Assembly (NCBI GenBank): GCA_023428135.1
Contig: JAEYZG010000050.1
Span: 1 to 64,000, forward strand
Direction: 5' to 3'
Length of the DNA: 64,000 bases
Origin: Bacteroidota bacterium
Lineage (GTDB): Bacteria > Bacteroidota > Bacteroidia > Cytophagales > Cytophagaceae
In this document: piece after piece, positions 8,932-18,097 of the stretch
Numbering within the stretch: position 1 is the first letter of the stretch
How the letters are laid out: every line of letters begins with the position of its first letter
Notes under the pieces: model-generated
Databases searched by the model: none
What the model was told of the DNA's origin: nothing
The model's input: only the letters and a program-made list of their open reading frames with translations
Position numbers and translations under genes: made by a program

Positions 8932-8969
8932 ATTATTAATTGATTTATCTATTAAAATCAATTAATAAT
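8932..8969. repeat. Second AT-rich inverted repeat downstream of the second porU
   Basis: Perfect 15-base arms (8932-8946 and 8955-8969) around an 8-base loop, starting 7 bases after the neighbouring hairpin and sharing its AAATCAA word. It ends 15 bases from the stop of the porU paralogue. It could protect the mRNA 3' end or mark weak termination; nothing in the sequence decides this. Confidence 0.5.
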
Positions 8970-8983
8970 CTTGTATTTTAACC

Positions 8984-11900
8984 TTAATTGAGAATAAGGA
9001 GCTTCTCGAATTTTGATTTATGATTCCCGTCAGAAAGCGATTTAACTGAAACTTTATATACATATACTCCTTTACCAATTTTATCTCCGAAGTCATCACG
9101 GCCATCCCAAAATATATTTGAAATATGGGCAGGGGAAATATAAAATCTTTCTGATATGGTTTTGATTAATTTGCCTGAGACAGTATAAATCTGAATCATC
9201 ACATCAATATCATCTCCTGACCTGTTGTGATCAAAATGGAACTCAGTATGGGTAGTGAAGGGATTAGGGTAATTCAAAATATGCGAAAGGGCAATATCTT
9301 CGTTGTTTACAACAACAAACTCCAGATAAGTATCAGAAGAATTATTGTAGGTGTCCCAGGCTTTTATTTTTAATGAGTGATTTCCTGGTGTTAGATTTTT
9401 TAAATTAAAAGTAACAGTTCCATTTTTGTAATTATCCAGTTTAGTTGTATAAAATTCATTCAAAATGATGGGCTCATTTGAATTATCCAGAATTAATGAA
9501 ATCTCATGACCAATGCCTGAAGAAGCCAGGTTAATTCCGCTTTCGTCGAATAAATTTACAATGAGTTTTGGATTTGAATTTGTAATTCCTCCAAAGACAA
9601 ATGACTCATCATTCATATAAGCTTTGATAATTGGTGGAGTAATGTCATCGGCTGCATTCTTATCCGATCCTCCGATAATAATATTGGTTGAAGAGCCAGC
9701 ACCGTCTCTTAGATTTGGAGAGTTACTAGCATAAAGACTGATTTTGCCTTTGTTATATTGGTAAGAGATATCTTTTGGAATTATAAATTCTATTGAAAAT
9801 TTTCCGTTTTTAAGGGAGGCAGACCCATTATAGATCATATTGTTTTGAACGTTGAATGTAGTAACGGGCTTCTCAATTGTTGTGATTGAGGTTTCTTTAT
9901 CGAAGAGTCGCAGGTTTAATTCTCCGTTATAATCAGAAATAATTTTCCCTTCTGATTGTATTTCGCCTTCTAGCTTAACTTTTTGTAGGGCCTTTAGTGT
10001 ATCTGGCATTTCAGTGGTATTTAAGCCGTTTATTTGTGTGATAAAAATTTCCTCATTTGGATAGTTTAAGGTAAGGCAAGGATCTCCGATCAAAGCATAA
10101 CTTCTATTATTGATACCTTGTACACTATTATTCTTTGTCTGAAGAATAATGTCTCCGAGAGTTAAGAATTGGGAGTCTTTCTTTGAAAAAACCATTTCAT
10201 AAAAGGCTTTATTAATTAAGTGATTTGTATAAGAAATTACTGGCCTGCTTGATGCTAGAGATCCTATGGATCCGCCTTCCCTGTTAAGGAATGCAGTCTC
10301 AATTCCAGAGGGAATGGCAGGGTAATCGTACCGTCCGAATTGACAGGTTGCAGCTACAATGAATGGTAGTTGATGTTGATTCTTTAGTGTAGAAATTATT
10401 GCGCTATTTAGAATGTTTTCTTGACTTAGTTGGGTCTCACTACCATGGCCAATATAGTTTAAAATGAATGTGCCTTTATCAAACTCATTTTGTATAAGAT
10501 CGTTTACCATCGGACAAATAGCTCCGGATGGTGTATACGTTAAAGGATATGCTGGAAGATAAATCTTATTGATATTATAGTTTGGATCTTTTTGATTTAT
10601 AATATGGGCCAGTGATTCAGCTGAAGATAAAGATCCATTGGAGCCGCTCTCTGTACTTTTTTTATTCCCTACTATTAATGTAATGTTGTTCCGCCATTTT
10701 CCTAGTGATTGATATGATTTATATTGTTTGATTTTTTTCACAACTTCATATGCTTCAGATTCTGTTTTGACGGGAAGTCTGCCTATCCCTATTTCCATTT
10801 TGTCATTGACATTTGGATTTTCATTCCAGTCTCCTTCATTGGTATCCATGAATCCAAAGAAATCATCGGATGAGTAGGAATCCACCGGATGTAGGGATGC
10901 ATAAGATTGATAAATAGGAACAAAGTTTGAATTGCTAGATATTCTGTTTTTATAATCCACTGAACAGTCGCCAAAAAGGGTTACAAATCGAAGACTGTCT
11001 CCAGGCCTGCTTCTGTCATATACCATTTTGATAAAGTCTCTGATCGCACAAATATCCTGGGCTCCGGATGAAAATTCATTATATATTTTTTTTACTGTAA
11101 CTACATAGGAATCCAGATTGTCAAAGTCTTTGTGAAATTGTGCAAGTTCATTTGCAGGTCTAAAAAAATCTTCTGTAGTTATAATTAAGTTGTCTGGTAT
11201 CCCTGATAGTGTGAGGCCGTGTAAGTTTTGGTTCTCAATTTTACTGTCAAAATTTGGAGTACTCATATTACTCGGCCTGAATATTATGTATTCTTTTAAT
11301 ACGGATGAATGAGCGGAGAACGATGATTGTCCTGATTTAAAATCATAGTTTTGATTTTTAACCAATAGAGGATCTGTAATGTCCCAGATAAGTTCTGAAT
11401 TGCTTGTGTTTTTTATAAGATATTCTGATATGTTGTTATTAAGACTTTGTATTGATCTGAAGGCTGTTTGATTTCCATAGAGATGAAGCTTCTTCTGGAT
11501 GAAGATTTCAAAAAAATCCAGGTAACCTTTTGCTTCTGTTTTACCATTTTTGTTGAATGTGTATTTGATGGAAATATTGTTGCTCTGAATGTTGGAACTA
11601 TTGATTTTCCATATATCAGTTTTATATTCTCCAAGAATCGGATAGTCTACAGTGGCACTTTCAAAGAATCTGGTGAATTCATGAGTCCCTATAGGAATGT
11701 TATTTAGTGAAACATTGAATGAAGTGCGGCTGGAGGACCTGCCGATAGATGCAGATTTGAAGATAATGTCACTATTAGGAACAATACCATTGGCATCATA
11801 ATTATAAGTATTTTGTATATTATAATTGAATATGTCGCCAATCCACAGTCTGCCACTGGGTATCCAAGGTGCGGTCATTACCTGTGCTTCATCTTTCTCA

Positions 11901-12868
11901 AAAAAATATCTTTCATCAAATTGATCAATTGTTGTAGAAGCGCCGTTGACAGAACTCTGATCATTCATTCGAAGTCCTTTCTCTGGCCCTATTGTAAGAA
12001 AATAATAGGAGAGATCAGAATAGATGTTGTAAGAGTGATAGAATGTTTTGTCAGACTCGTTGTATCTCCAAATATGTGGACCTACTCCATAAAATAATAT
12101 ATAATCCTGCTGGTCGAATTTCCCGTCATTTTCGCCATGCACATAGATGGCATTTTCAACTAGGTCATCGTACCTTGGAGAGGAATTGCTTTGAGGAAGC
12201 ATGCCTCCACCATTACCATAAATTTTGAGTTCTCTGGGGTCGATTTTAGATGGATTGATGCCTAAATTTAAAAGATAGTTGTAATCAATTTTATACACTC
12301 CGGAATTTGAAATACTAAGTTTATACCAATCCCCGTTCGCCAGCACTGAATGAGGTGCGGAAGCAAAAGCTAGATTTGATTGATTACCTTTCCTGATGAT
12401 TTTTGCCGGAGCAGCTGTGACTAAATTATTTCGATTAGTTTTATATTTATATGAAAATCCATTAAGCCTTATATAGGAACCTGAAGAGATTTGAATAGGA
12501 ACTATGAAAATGTCACTTACTGGTTTGCCTTTGAAATAGCTTATGGAAATTTTTGGCTCAAATTGTTCTCGGGGAATTCCCTTTAAAAGCTCCGTTGTTC
12601 CAGCATCTATTATTTCAGTAGAATCAGCCAGAATTTCTATTTCTTCTACTACTTCATTATAGATACGGAGGTGATAGGAAGGAAGAAAACTCTGACTTTC
12701 GAGATGATATGCAGATTGGAAGTCGGGGACTTTTACATCATGATCTTTAGTTTGCAATGTAACAGGTAAGCCCCATGATATGTTTATCCTGGTATTTGAA
12801 CTGATATATTGAGCAGAAATTTTGAAAGTATATAATAGCAAAATTAAAAGTAATTGAATGAATTTCAT
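8984..12868 (-). CDS. Second PorU paralogue (C25-like T9SS sortase)
   Basis: A second full-length PorU, colinear with the copy at 3269-7159 from signal peptide to C-terminal domain. The expected catalytic His lies in NYIGHGSE (about residue 807) and the Cys in AATCQFGRYDYP (about 841), both intact. The C-terminal ILNYPNPF and GKGVYVYKV blocks are also kept. An in-frame ATG at 12907 gives a poor N-terminus; starting at 12868 gives MKFIQLLLILLLYTFKISAQ, a clean signal peptide, and 1294 residues. It is not followed by a porV copy. It may process a different cargo set, be a redundant copy, or have lost sortase function without loss of the two catalytic residues. Which copy is the main sortase is not shown by sequence; the porV-linked one is the natural guess. 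Confidence 0.9.
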   Translation of the reverse strand: MKFIQLLLILLLYTFKISAQYISSNTRINISWGLPVTLQTKDHDVKVPDFQSAYHLESQSFLPSYHLRIYNEVVEEIEILADSTEIIDAGTTELLKGIPREQFEPKISISYFKGKPVSDIFIVPIQISSGSYIRLNGFSYKYKTNRNNLVTAAPAKIIRKGNQSNLAFASAPHSVLANGDWYKLSISNSGVYKIDYNYLLNLGINPSKIDPRELKIYGNGGGMLPQSNSSPRYDDLVENAIYVHGENDGKFDQQDYILFYGVGPHIWRYNESDKTFYHSYNIYSDLSYYFLTIGPEKGLRMNDQSSVNGASTTIDQFDERYFFEKDEAQVMTAPWIPSGRLWIGDIFNYNIQNTYNYDANGIVPNSDIIFKSASIGRSSSRTSFNVSLNNIPIGTHEFTRFFESATVDYPILGEYKTDIWKINSSNIQSNNISIKYTFNKNGKTEAKGYLDFFEIFIQKKLHLYGNQTAFRSIQSLNNNISEYLIKNTSNSELIWDITDPLLVKNQNYDFKSGQSSFSAHSSVLKEYIIFRPSNMSTPNFDSKIENQNLHGLTLSGIPDNLIITTEDFFRPANELAQFHKDFDNLDSYVVTVKKIYNEFSSGAQDICAIRDFIKMVYDRSRPGDSLRFVTLFGDCSVDYKNRISSNSNFVPIYQSYASLHPVDSYSSDDFFGFMDTNEGDWNENPNVNDKMEIGIGRLPVKTESEAYEVVKKIKQYKSYQSLGKWRNNITLIVGNKKSTESGSNGSLSSAESLAHIINQKDPNYNINKIYLPAYPLTYTPSGAICPMVNDLIQNEFDKGTFILNYIGHGSETQLSQENILNSAIISTLKNQHQLPFIVAATCQFGRYDYPAIPSGIETAFLNREGGSIGSLASSRPVISYTNHLINKAFYEMVFSKKDSQFLTLGDIILQTKNNSVQGINNRSYALIGDPCLTLNYPNEEIFITQINGLNTTEMPDTLKALQKVKLEGEIQSEGKIISDYNGELNLRLFDKETSITTIEKPVTTFNVQNNMIYNGSASLKNGKFSIEFIIPKDISYQYNKGKISLYASNSPNLRDGAGSSTNIIIGGSDKNAADDITPPIIKAYMNDESFVFGGITNSNPKLIVNLFDESGINLASSGIGHEISLILDNSNEPIILNEFYTTKLDNYKNGTVTFNLKNLTPGNHSLKIKAWDTYNNSSDTYLEFVVVNNEDIALSHILNYPNPFTTHTEFHFDHNRSGDDIDVMIQIYTVSGKLIKTISERFYISPAHISNIFWDGRDDFGDKIGKGVYVYKVSVKSLSDGNHKSKFEKLLILN

Positions 12869-13164
12869 TATTTTAAAAATTGAGTTAACAATAAAAACAT
12901 CTGACAAAACTCAGACGATCATGTAAACGGATGTATTTTGTACTTATTATTTTTTTTATAATTTTTATCAGGAATAAGGATGGGAGTGGGGAGATGGGAA
13001 TAGTGAGGATTAGTAAAAGTACTAAATATGGATTCGATACGTTATGGATTGTGTCTCAGAATTATTCATAGATATAGGTTTAGATGAATATTTTTTGATT
13101 TTTCTCACTGATAAAATTGAGATTGCAATGTCAATTTTCCTGATAAATGTATTTAAATTACCGA

Positions 13165-14220
13165 ATGATTTATGATTACATTATAGTTGGACAGGGCATT
13201 GGCGGCTCTGTGTTGGGGTATACATTAATAAAAAAAGGTCTTAAAATTCTTATCATTGATGGAGGGGGAAGTAACTCTTCAAAAGTTGCAGCAGGAATAT
13301 TTAATCCAATTACAGGTAAAAGGATGGTTAAGACCTGGAAAGCCGAGCAGTTGTTCCCGTTTTTGAATGAATTTTACCCTGAAATGGAAAAAGATCTGGA
13401 TGCAAAGTTTTTTCATCCATTGTCTATTTTCAGACCCTTTGGTTCTATTGAAGAACAAAATCATTGGGTTAGCCATTCGGATGAGTTATATAATAAATTT
13501 TCTAGGGTGGTTACCTCTTCAGACGATTTTCCTATTAATAAAAACAAACATTTTGGCGGTCTAAGTCTTTTTAAAAGCGGTTACGTAGATACAGTAACTT
13601 TGCTTTCCGCAGCATTCAGGTATTTTGATAGAAGGGAAAGCATTATCAGTGAAAGGTTCGATTACACTGACCTTGTATTTGAAAATGACGGTATAAGCTG
13701 GCGCAATTACAAGGCAAGAAAAGTTATTTTCGCAGAAGGGCATCTGAATCAATTTAATCCATATTTTAACTGGATTCCATATATACCAGTGAAAGGGGAG
13801 GTTTTAACATTAAAATCTCAATTCCCTTTAAAGCAGATTATAAGTAAAGGAGTATTTGTCGTTCCATTGCATAATGGATATTTAAAGGCTGGGTCTACAT
13901 ATGATTGGAAAGACTTGACAGATGAGATTACCCAAAAAGCCAGAGAAGAAATTGAACATAAATTGAAAGATCTTATAAGTTTTGATTTTGAATATGTAAG
14001 ACAGGAAGCCGGGATTCGGCCATCTACAAGTGACCGGAGACCAATATTAGGATTACATCCCCAATACCCTGAGCTGGTAATATTTAATGGCTTAGGAACG
14101 AAGGGAATAAGTTTGGCACCATATTTTGCAGAGCAGTTATTTTCTTTTTTAGAAGAAAATAAATCTCTGGATAATGAAGTTAATATATCTAGGTTTGAAT
14201 CATTCTTTTACCGCCATTGA
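13165..14220 (+). CDS. FAD-dependent oxidoreductase (D-amino-acid oxidase/DAO family)
   Basis: About 351 residues. The N-terminus YDYIIVGQGIGGSVLG is a dinucleotide-binding GxGxxG motif for FAD, followed by LIIDGG at the end of the second strand. The C-terminal GIRPSTSDRRPILG and FNGLGTKGISLAP are typical of the DAO superfamily FAD site. The substrate is unknown. An ATG 18 bases upstream at 13147 would add six residues before the motif; I chose 13165 because it starts closer to the fold. It is separated by 13 bases from the next gene, probably in the same transcript, with no obvious functional link. Confidence 0.82.
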   Translation: MIYDYIIVGQGIGGSVLGYTLIKKGLKILIIDGGGSNSSKVAAGIFNPITGKRMVKTWKAEQLFPFLNEFYPEMEKDLDAKFFHPLSIFRPFGSIEEQNHWVSHSDELYNKFSRVVTSSDDFPINKNKHFGGLSLFKSGYVDTVTLLSAAFRYFDRRESIISERFDYTDLVFENDGISWRNYKARKVIFAEGHLNQFNPYFNWIPYIPVKGEVLTLKSQFPLKQIISKGVFVVPLHNGYLKAGSTYDWKDLTDEITQKAREEIEHKLKDLISFDFEYVRQEAGIRPSTSDRRPILGLHPQYPELVIFNGLGTKGISLAPYFAEQLFSFLEENKSLDNEVNISRFESFFYRH

Positions 14221-14233
14221 TGGCTAATATATT

Positions 14234-17200
14234 ATGCGTTTTATTTATATCTGGTTCCTCTCATTGTTTTTGATATCTACTGCTTATTCTCAAGCTTACA
14301 TAGATCAGTTTGGTAAAAACAGAATCCAGTATAAAAGCTTTAAGTGGAAAGTTTTTACAACTCATAACTTTGAAATCTTCTACAACGAGGGTGATATGGA
14401 GCTGGCTCAGAGTGCCGGAAGATATGCTGAAGAAGAATTGGAAAGAGTAATTGAGCTGATTGGCTTTACTCCATATGACAGAATCAGGATGATTGTCTAT
14501 GCTTCTCCTCAGAAGAGTGAACAGAGTAATATTGGGCTGGGAGAGGACCTTGTAGTGGTTGGTGGTAATACTAGCTTTGTGAAATCTAGAATAGAGGTAT
14601 CTTACAAAGGAAGTCAGGTAGATTTTAAAAGGGAAATTACATATGGCATTACAAAAATACTTCTGAATGTAATGATGTATGGTGGCAGTCTTAAAGATGT
14701 TGTACAGAGTTCCTATTTGCTTTCATTACCGGAGTGGTATATTAGAGGACTTGCAGCTTACGTTGCTTATGGTAATTCTCCTTATATGAATTCTCATGTG
14801 AGAGGCGCACTAGAGAAAAAAAAGTACAAGGTTCCTGCTGCTCTAACTGGAAGAGAAGCCGAACTTGCCGGTCATGGTATCTGGAATTATATAGTTGAAA
14901 AATACGGGCTTTATACAGTACCTAATCTTTTAAACTTGACTCGTATTGTAAGAAACGAAGAGGCCGCCATTGAAAGTACTCTCGGAATTCCTTATTCAAT
15001 TTTCTTAGCCGAATTCAGAAACTTTTACCTGGGTATAAATAACAATCTGAAAAAAGAGTACAAAGAACCTCAGGAGGACAAATATTTAAGATTAAATTCC
15101 TCTAAAAAAAATGCTTTAAGTGCAGTGAAGGTAAACTCTAAGGGGAATAGAATGGCATTTGTGAAGTTCCAGGATGGAAAATATAATTTATTTGCTGTTG
15201 AAATAACAGACAAAGGAAAACAGGAATCGAAAACTATAAAAAAGGGAGGCATCAGAAGTGCACAACGTGATTTTGATGCACATAATCCTACCTTTAGCTG
15301 GAAGTCAGAGGATGAACTTGCCTTTATCTATACCAAAAGCGACAAGACATATTTGGAAATTCATAACCTGAAAACCAGAGATAAGCTAAAAAAGAAGATT
15401 ACATATTTCAAACATGTTTTTGATTTTGCTTTTTCCGAAGATGGAACTGCAATAATATTCAGTGCAGATAAAGATGGGCAGACAGATTTGTTTTTAATGG
15501 ATAATGCTCGTGGAGGAATGAAGCAAATTACCAATGATATCTTTGATGACCTGTCCCCCTCTTTCTATGGAGCATCTAAAGAAATCATATTTGCCTCGAA
15601 CAGAAGTTCCGATACTCTTGTACTCCCCAAAAAAGAAATTTATAAACCATTAGAGCAATATTCCTTATTTAAGTACAATGGAAGTAATAAATTAGTAAGA
15701 CTTACTAGTGACATCAATGCTATCCAGCCCGTATTTGTAAAATCTTCTAATTCAGTTTTATTTATTTCGGACGATGATAAGATTGATAATTTATACAGCC
15801 TGAACTTAACTGATAAAAAGCTTTCCAGGAAATCAGCTTTTTTGTATAATATTAAATCTTTCCATATTTCAAGTGCTAATAATAACCTGGTTACTATAAA
15901 CAGAGTTGGAGGAAAAGAAAGGGCTTACTTTTTTCCTCACTATAACCTTGATTCTGTTTTTACAAGGCTAGAACCTTCTTCTTCTTCAGAAAATGGTGAA
16001 AAAACTGATGATAACATTACACGATCTGAGAAACAGGAGTTTGAATACAACTCAAAAGAAAAAGTTAAAGAAATTAATCTGGATGATTTCAGATTTGAGT
16101 CTGAATTGAAAGATACTACTAATAAAGGCAGGGTTGCGGAAATTCCATTAAGACCAGAACCTGCAGATACTAATAATAAAAATCAATTGCAGAAAAGAAC
16201 GTCCTTTCTTGGACCATATCCATACAGAAACTTTTTTGGCATTGACAATGTCATTTCCACAATACTTATTGATCCATTAAGAGGATTGGGGATATTACTA
16301 GAAGGACAAATGTCAGATGTTCTTGGCAATCATAGAATAAACGTTGGAGCTTTTGGAGTTGCTGATTTAAAAACTAATAATATATTCGGAGAATATATTT
16401 ATCTGAAGAGGAGAATTGATCTCAAAGTTAGGTATGATAGAAAAAATCTGTTTGCCTCAAATGAATCAACGTCTTCTCAGATATATACTTTGAATAAATT
16501 AACGTTTACAGCATCATATCCTTTTTCTGTCTATTCCAGGTTAAGTGTAAGTCCTTTTGCAGCTTTTACCAGAAGAGCGGTTACTGAAATGACCTCTAAA
16601 GATATTACACAGGGATATCAGGGAATTAATCTCAGCTTTGTTTATGATAATACAATCAAGCTTGGGTTGAATATGATTGAAGGAACAAGATTTATTCTTA
16701 GCGGAGAACAGTATATGGCAAACGGTTCCTCTTCCAATAACTTTGGTAAAATCAACCTCGATCTTAGAAGGTATCAAAGAATTTATAAAGAAATTGTTCT
16801 GGCTGCACGTGTTGCTGGTGGAGCGTTCACTGGTAATGCAAAGAAAAACTTTTTGCTAGGAGGAATGGACAACTGGTTGTTTAATTCAACTGACAATTCA
16901 TCACCTAACAGTCCTTTAGCTATATCTCAGTTTAAAAATAATTCTGATTTACTTTTCATTGAATACGCAATGCCAATGAGAGGTTTTATTTATAATTCAC
17001 AGTTTGGTTCACGTTATGTATTGATGAATGCAGAGCTGCGAATACCATTCAGGGCGATATACAGACAACCTATATCTTCTTCATTTTTAAGGAATTTTCA
17101 GTTAGTAGCATTTACAGATGCCGGATCTGCCTGGACAGGCGATACCCCGTTTAGTAAAAATAATAGTATTAACACTACAGTTGCTGGAGGAAACGGAAAC

Positions 17201-17371
17201 CCCTTTACGGCTCAGGTTCGGAACTATGTGAATCCATTCCTGGTAGGATATGGGGTTGGAGCGAGAACACTATTATTGGGGTATTATGTAAAAGTAGATG
17301 TAGCTTGGGGAATGAAAAATAATGTAGTTCAGTCCCCATTACTGTATTTTACTTTTGGATATGATTTTTAA
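14234..17371 (+). CDS. Envelope protein: degenerate peptidase-MA-like domain, TolB-like propeller, C-terminal barrel-like region
   Basis: A 1045-residue exported protein (signal peptide RFIYIWFLSLFLISTAYSQ). Residues about 20-280 resemble gluzincin/peptidase-MA-like domains: LPEWYIRGLAAYVAYG near residue 166 is the usual segment after the zinc site, but the preceding HExxH position is replaced (EITYGITK), so it is probably inactive. Residues about 280-600 carry PD40/WD40-like repeats (for example IIFSADKDGQTDLFLMD and IIFASNRSSD). From about 660 the sequence looks like an outer-membrane beta-barrel, with alternating strands, GVGARTLLLGYYVKVDVAWG and a terminal Phe. Such proteins are often annotated as TolB-like translocation proteins in this phylum. 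The function is unknown. Confidence 0.7.
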   Translation: MRFIYIWFLSLFLISTAYSQAYIDQFGKNRIQYKSFKWKVFTTHNFEIFYNEGDMELAQSAGRYAEEELERVIELIGFTPYDRIRMIVYASPQKSEQSNIGLGEDLVVVGGNTSFVKSRIEVSYKGSQVDFKREITYGITKILLNVMMYGGSLKDVVQSSYLLSLPEWYIRGLAAYVAYGNSPYMNSHVRGALEKKKYKVPAALTGREAELAGHGIWNYIVEKYGLYTVPNLLNLTRIVRNEEAAIESTLGIPYSIFLAEFRNFYLGINNNLKKEYKEPQEDKYLRLNSSKKNALSAVKVNSKGNRMAFVKFQDGKYNLFAVEITDKGKQESKTIKKGGIRSAQRDFDAHNPTFSWKSEDELAFIYTKSDKTYLEIHNLKTRDKLKKKITYFKHVFDFAFSEDGTAIIFSADKDGQTDLFLMDNARGGMKQITNDIFDDLSPSFYGASKEIIFASNRSSDTLVLPKKEIYKPLEQYSLFKYNGSNKLVRLTSDINAIQPVFVKSSNSVLFISDDDKIDNLYSLNLTDKKLSRKSAFLYNIKSFHISSANNNLVTINRVGGKERAYFFPHYNLDSVFTRLEPSSSSENGEKTDDNITRSEKQEFEYNSKEKVKEINLDDFRFESELKDTTNKGRVAEIPLRPEPADTNNKNQLQKRTSFLGPYPYRNFFGIDNVISTILIDPLRGLGILLEGQMSDVLGNHRINVGAFGVADLKTNNIFGEYIYLKRRIDLKVRYDRKNLFASNESTSSQIYTLNKLTFTASYPFSVYSRLSVSPFAAFTRRAVTEMTSKDITQGYQGINLSFVYDNTIKLGLNMIEGTRFILSGEQYMANGSSSNNFGKINLDLRRYQRIYKEIVLAARVAGGAFTGNAKKNFLLGGMDNWLFNSTDNSSPNSPLAISQFKNNSDLLFIEYAMPMRGFIYNSQFGSRYVLMNAELRIPFRAIYRQPISSSFLRNFQLVAFTDAGSAWTGDTPFSKNNSINTTVAGGNGNPFTAQVRNYVNPFLVGYGVGARTLLLGYYVKVDVAWGMKNNVVQSPLLYFTFGYDF

Positions 17372-17734
17372 TTTCTGGTTTAATGATTTATAATAATTAT
17401 GTTGTCCATCTAATAATGCTATTTGTTTGCTGTAAAATACTATAAATGAGTATTTTGTAGTGAAATTGTTATTCTGGTTGTTATTTCACTTAAGCCTTTT
17501 TTTATTGCTTCCTGGATTCCTTTGTTGATAAGCTATCCAAGTTTTCCACAACCTGTAAGCCTGTTTCGACGTATGTTTTCATTTTTGAATTACCTGTATA
17601 CCCTATGAATACTGAATATTAAATAGAAAAAGTTATCAACATTTTAATATATTTTTGTGTAAAACTATTGTACAATACTGGAATTCATATAATTTTGAAA
17701 TAAGATTTTAAACACAAGTTAAATTTTTAAAAAA
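17372..17734 (+). promoter_or_regulatory. 363-bp AT-rich region before HU, with -7 box and DnaA-box-like sites
   Basis: There is no gene here. A perfect match to the Bacteroidota -7 box TAnnTTTG (TATTTTTG) lies at 17650-17657, which would give a leader of about 70 bases before HU; no TTTG is seen at the right distance upstream. Three 9-mers close to the DnaA box lie within about 120 bases: TTATCAACA at 17523-17531 (minus) and 17633-17641 (plus), and TTTTCCACA at 17542-17550 (plus). They may be chance in AT-rich DNA. Confidence 0.4.
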
Positions 17735-18007
17735 ATGAACAAAGCAGAATTAATCGACGCAATTGCAGCTGAGTCAAAACTTACTAAAGCTGATTCAAAA
17801 AGAGCACTAGACGCATTCCTAAATGCAGCTTCTAAAACTTTGAAAAAAGGTGATAAAGTTATCATCATTGGATTTGGTACTTTCTCTGTAGCTAAAAGAG
17901 CTGCGAGAACTGGTAGAAACCCACAAACTGGTAAAACTATTCAGATCAAAGCTAAGAAGGTTGTAAAATTCAAAGCAGGTGCTGATCTAGCTAAAAAAGT
18001 AAAATAA
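17735..18007 (+). CDS. HU-family DNA-binding protein
   Basis: A 90-residue HU/IHF-type nucleoid protein. It has the N-terminal helical dimer part (MNKAELIDAIAAES), the GFGTFSVAKRAARTGRNPQTG signature of the DNA-binding arm (residues 47-67), and the lysine-rich KAKKVVKFKAG C-terminus. The length is the family norm. It is monocistronic, with its own promoter region and a terminator right after the stop. HU versus a specialised IHF-like role cannot be told from sequence. Confidence 0.96.
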   Translation: MNKAELIDAIAAESKLTKADSKRALDAFLNAASKTLKKGDKVIIIGFGTFSVAKRAARTGRNPQTGKTIQIKAKKVVKFKAGADLAKKVK

Positions 18008-18014
18008 ATAATTA

Positions 18015-18046
18015 AAAGCCTGAACTGAAAAGAACAGGCTTTATTT
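18015..18046 (+). terminator. Terminator after HU
   Basis: Arms AAAGCCTG (18015-18022) and CAGGCTTT (18035-18042) with a 12-base loop, then TTATTTATT. It starts 7 bases after the HU stop. Confidence 0.7.
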
Positions 18047-18059
18047 ATTACTGACTTGT

Positions 18060-18097
18060 AAAAAAGAAGGGCTCCCATTGGGAGCCCTTCTTTTTTT
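18060..18097. terminator. Bidirectional terminator between HU and metK
   Basis: Perfect 11-base GC-rich arms (18066-18076 and 18080-18090) with a 3-base loop, flanked by an A-run on the left and a T-run on the right, so it can stop transcription from both sides. The T-run overlaps the metK stop codon (18098-18096). Confidence 0.88.

Noticed and set aside
3269..12868. Secreted gingipain-type proteases instead of PorU
   Set aside because: The length near 1300, the long N-terminal part, the linkage to porV and the C-terminal block match PorU; gingipains have other domain layouts.
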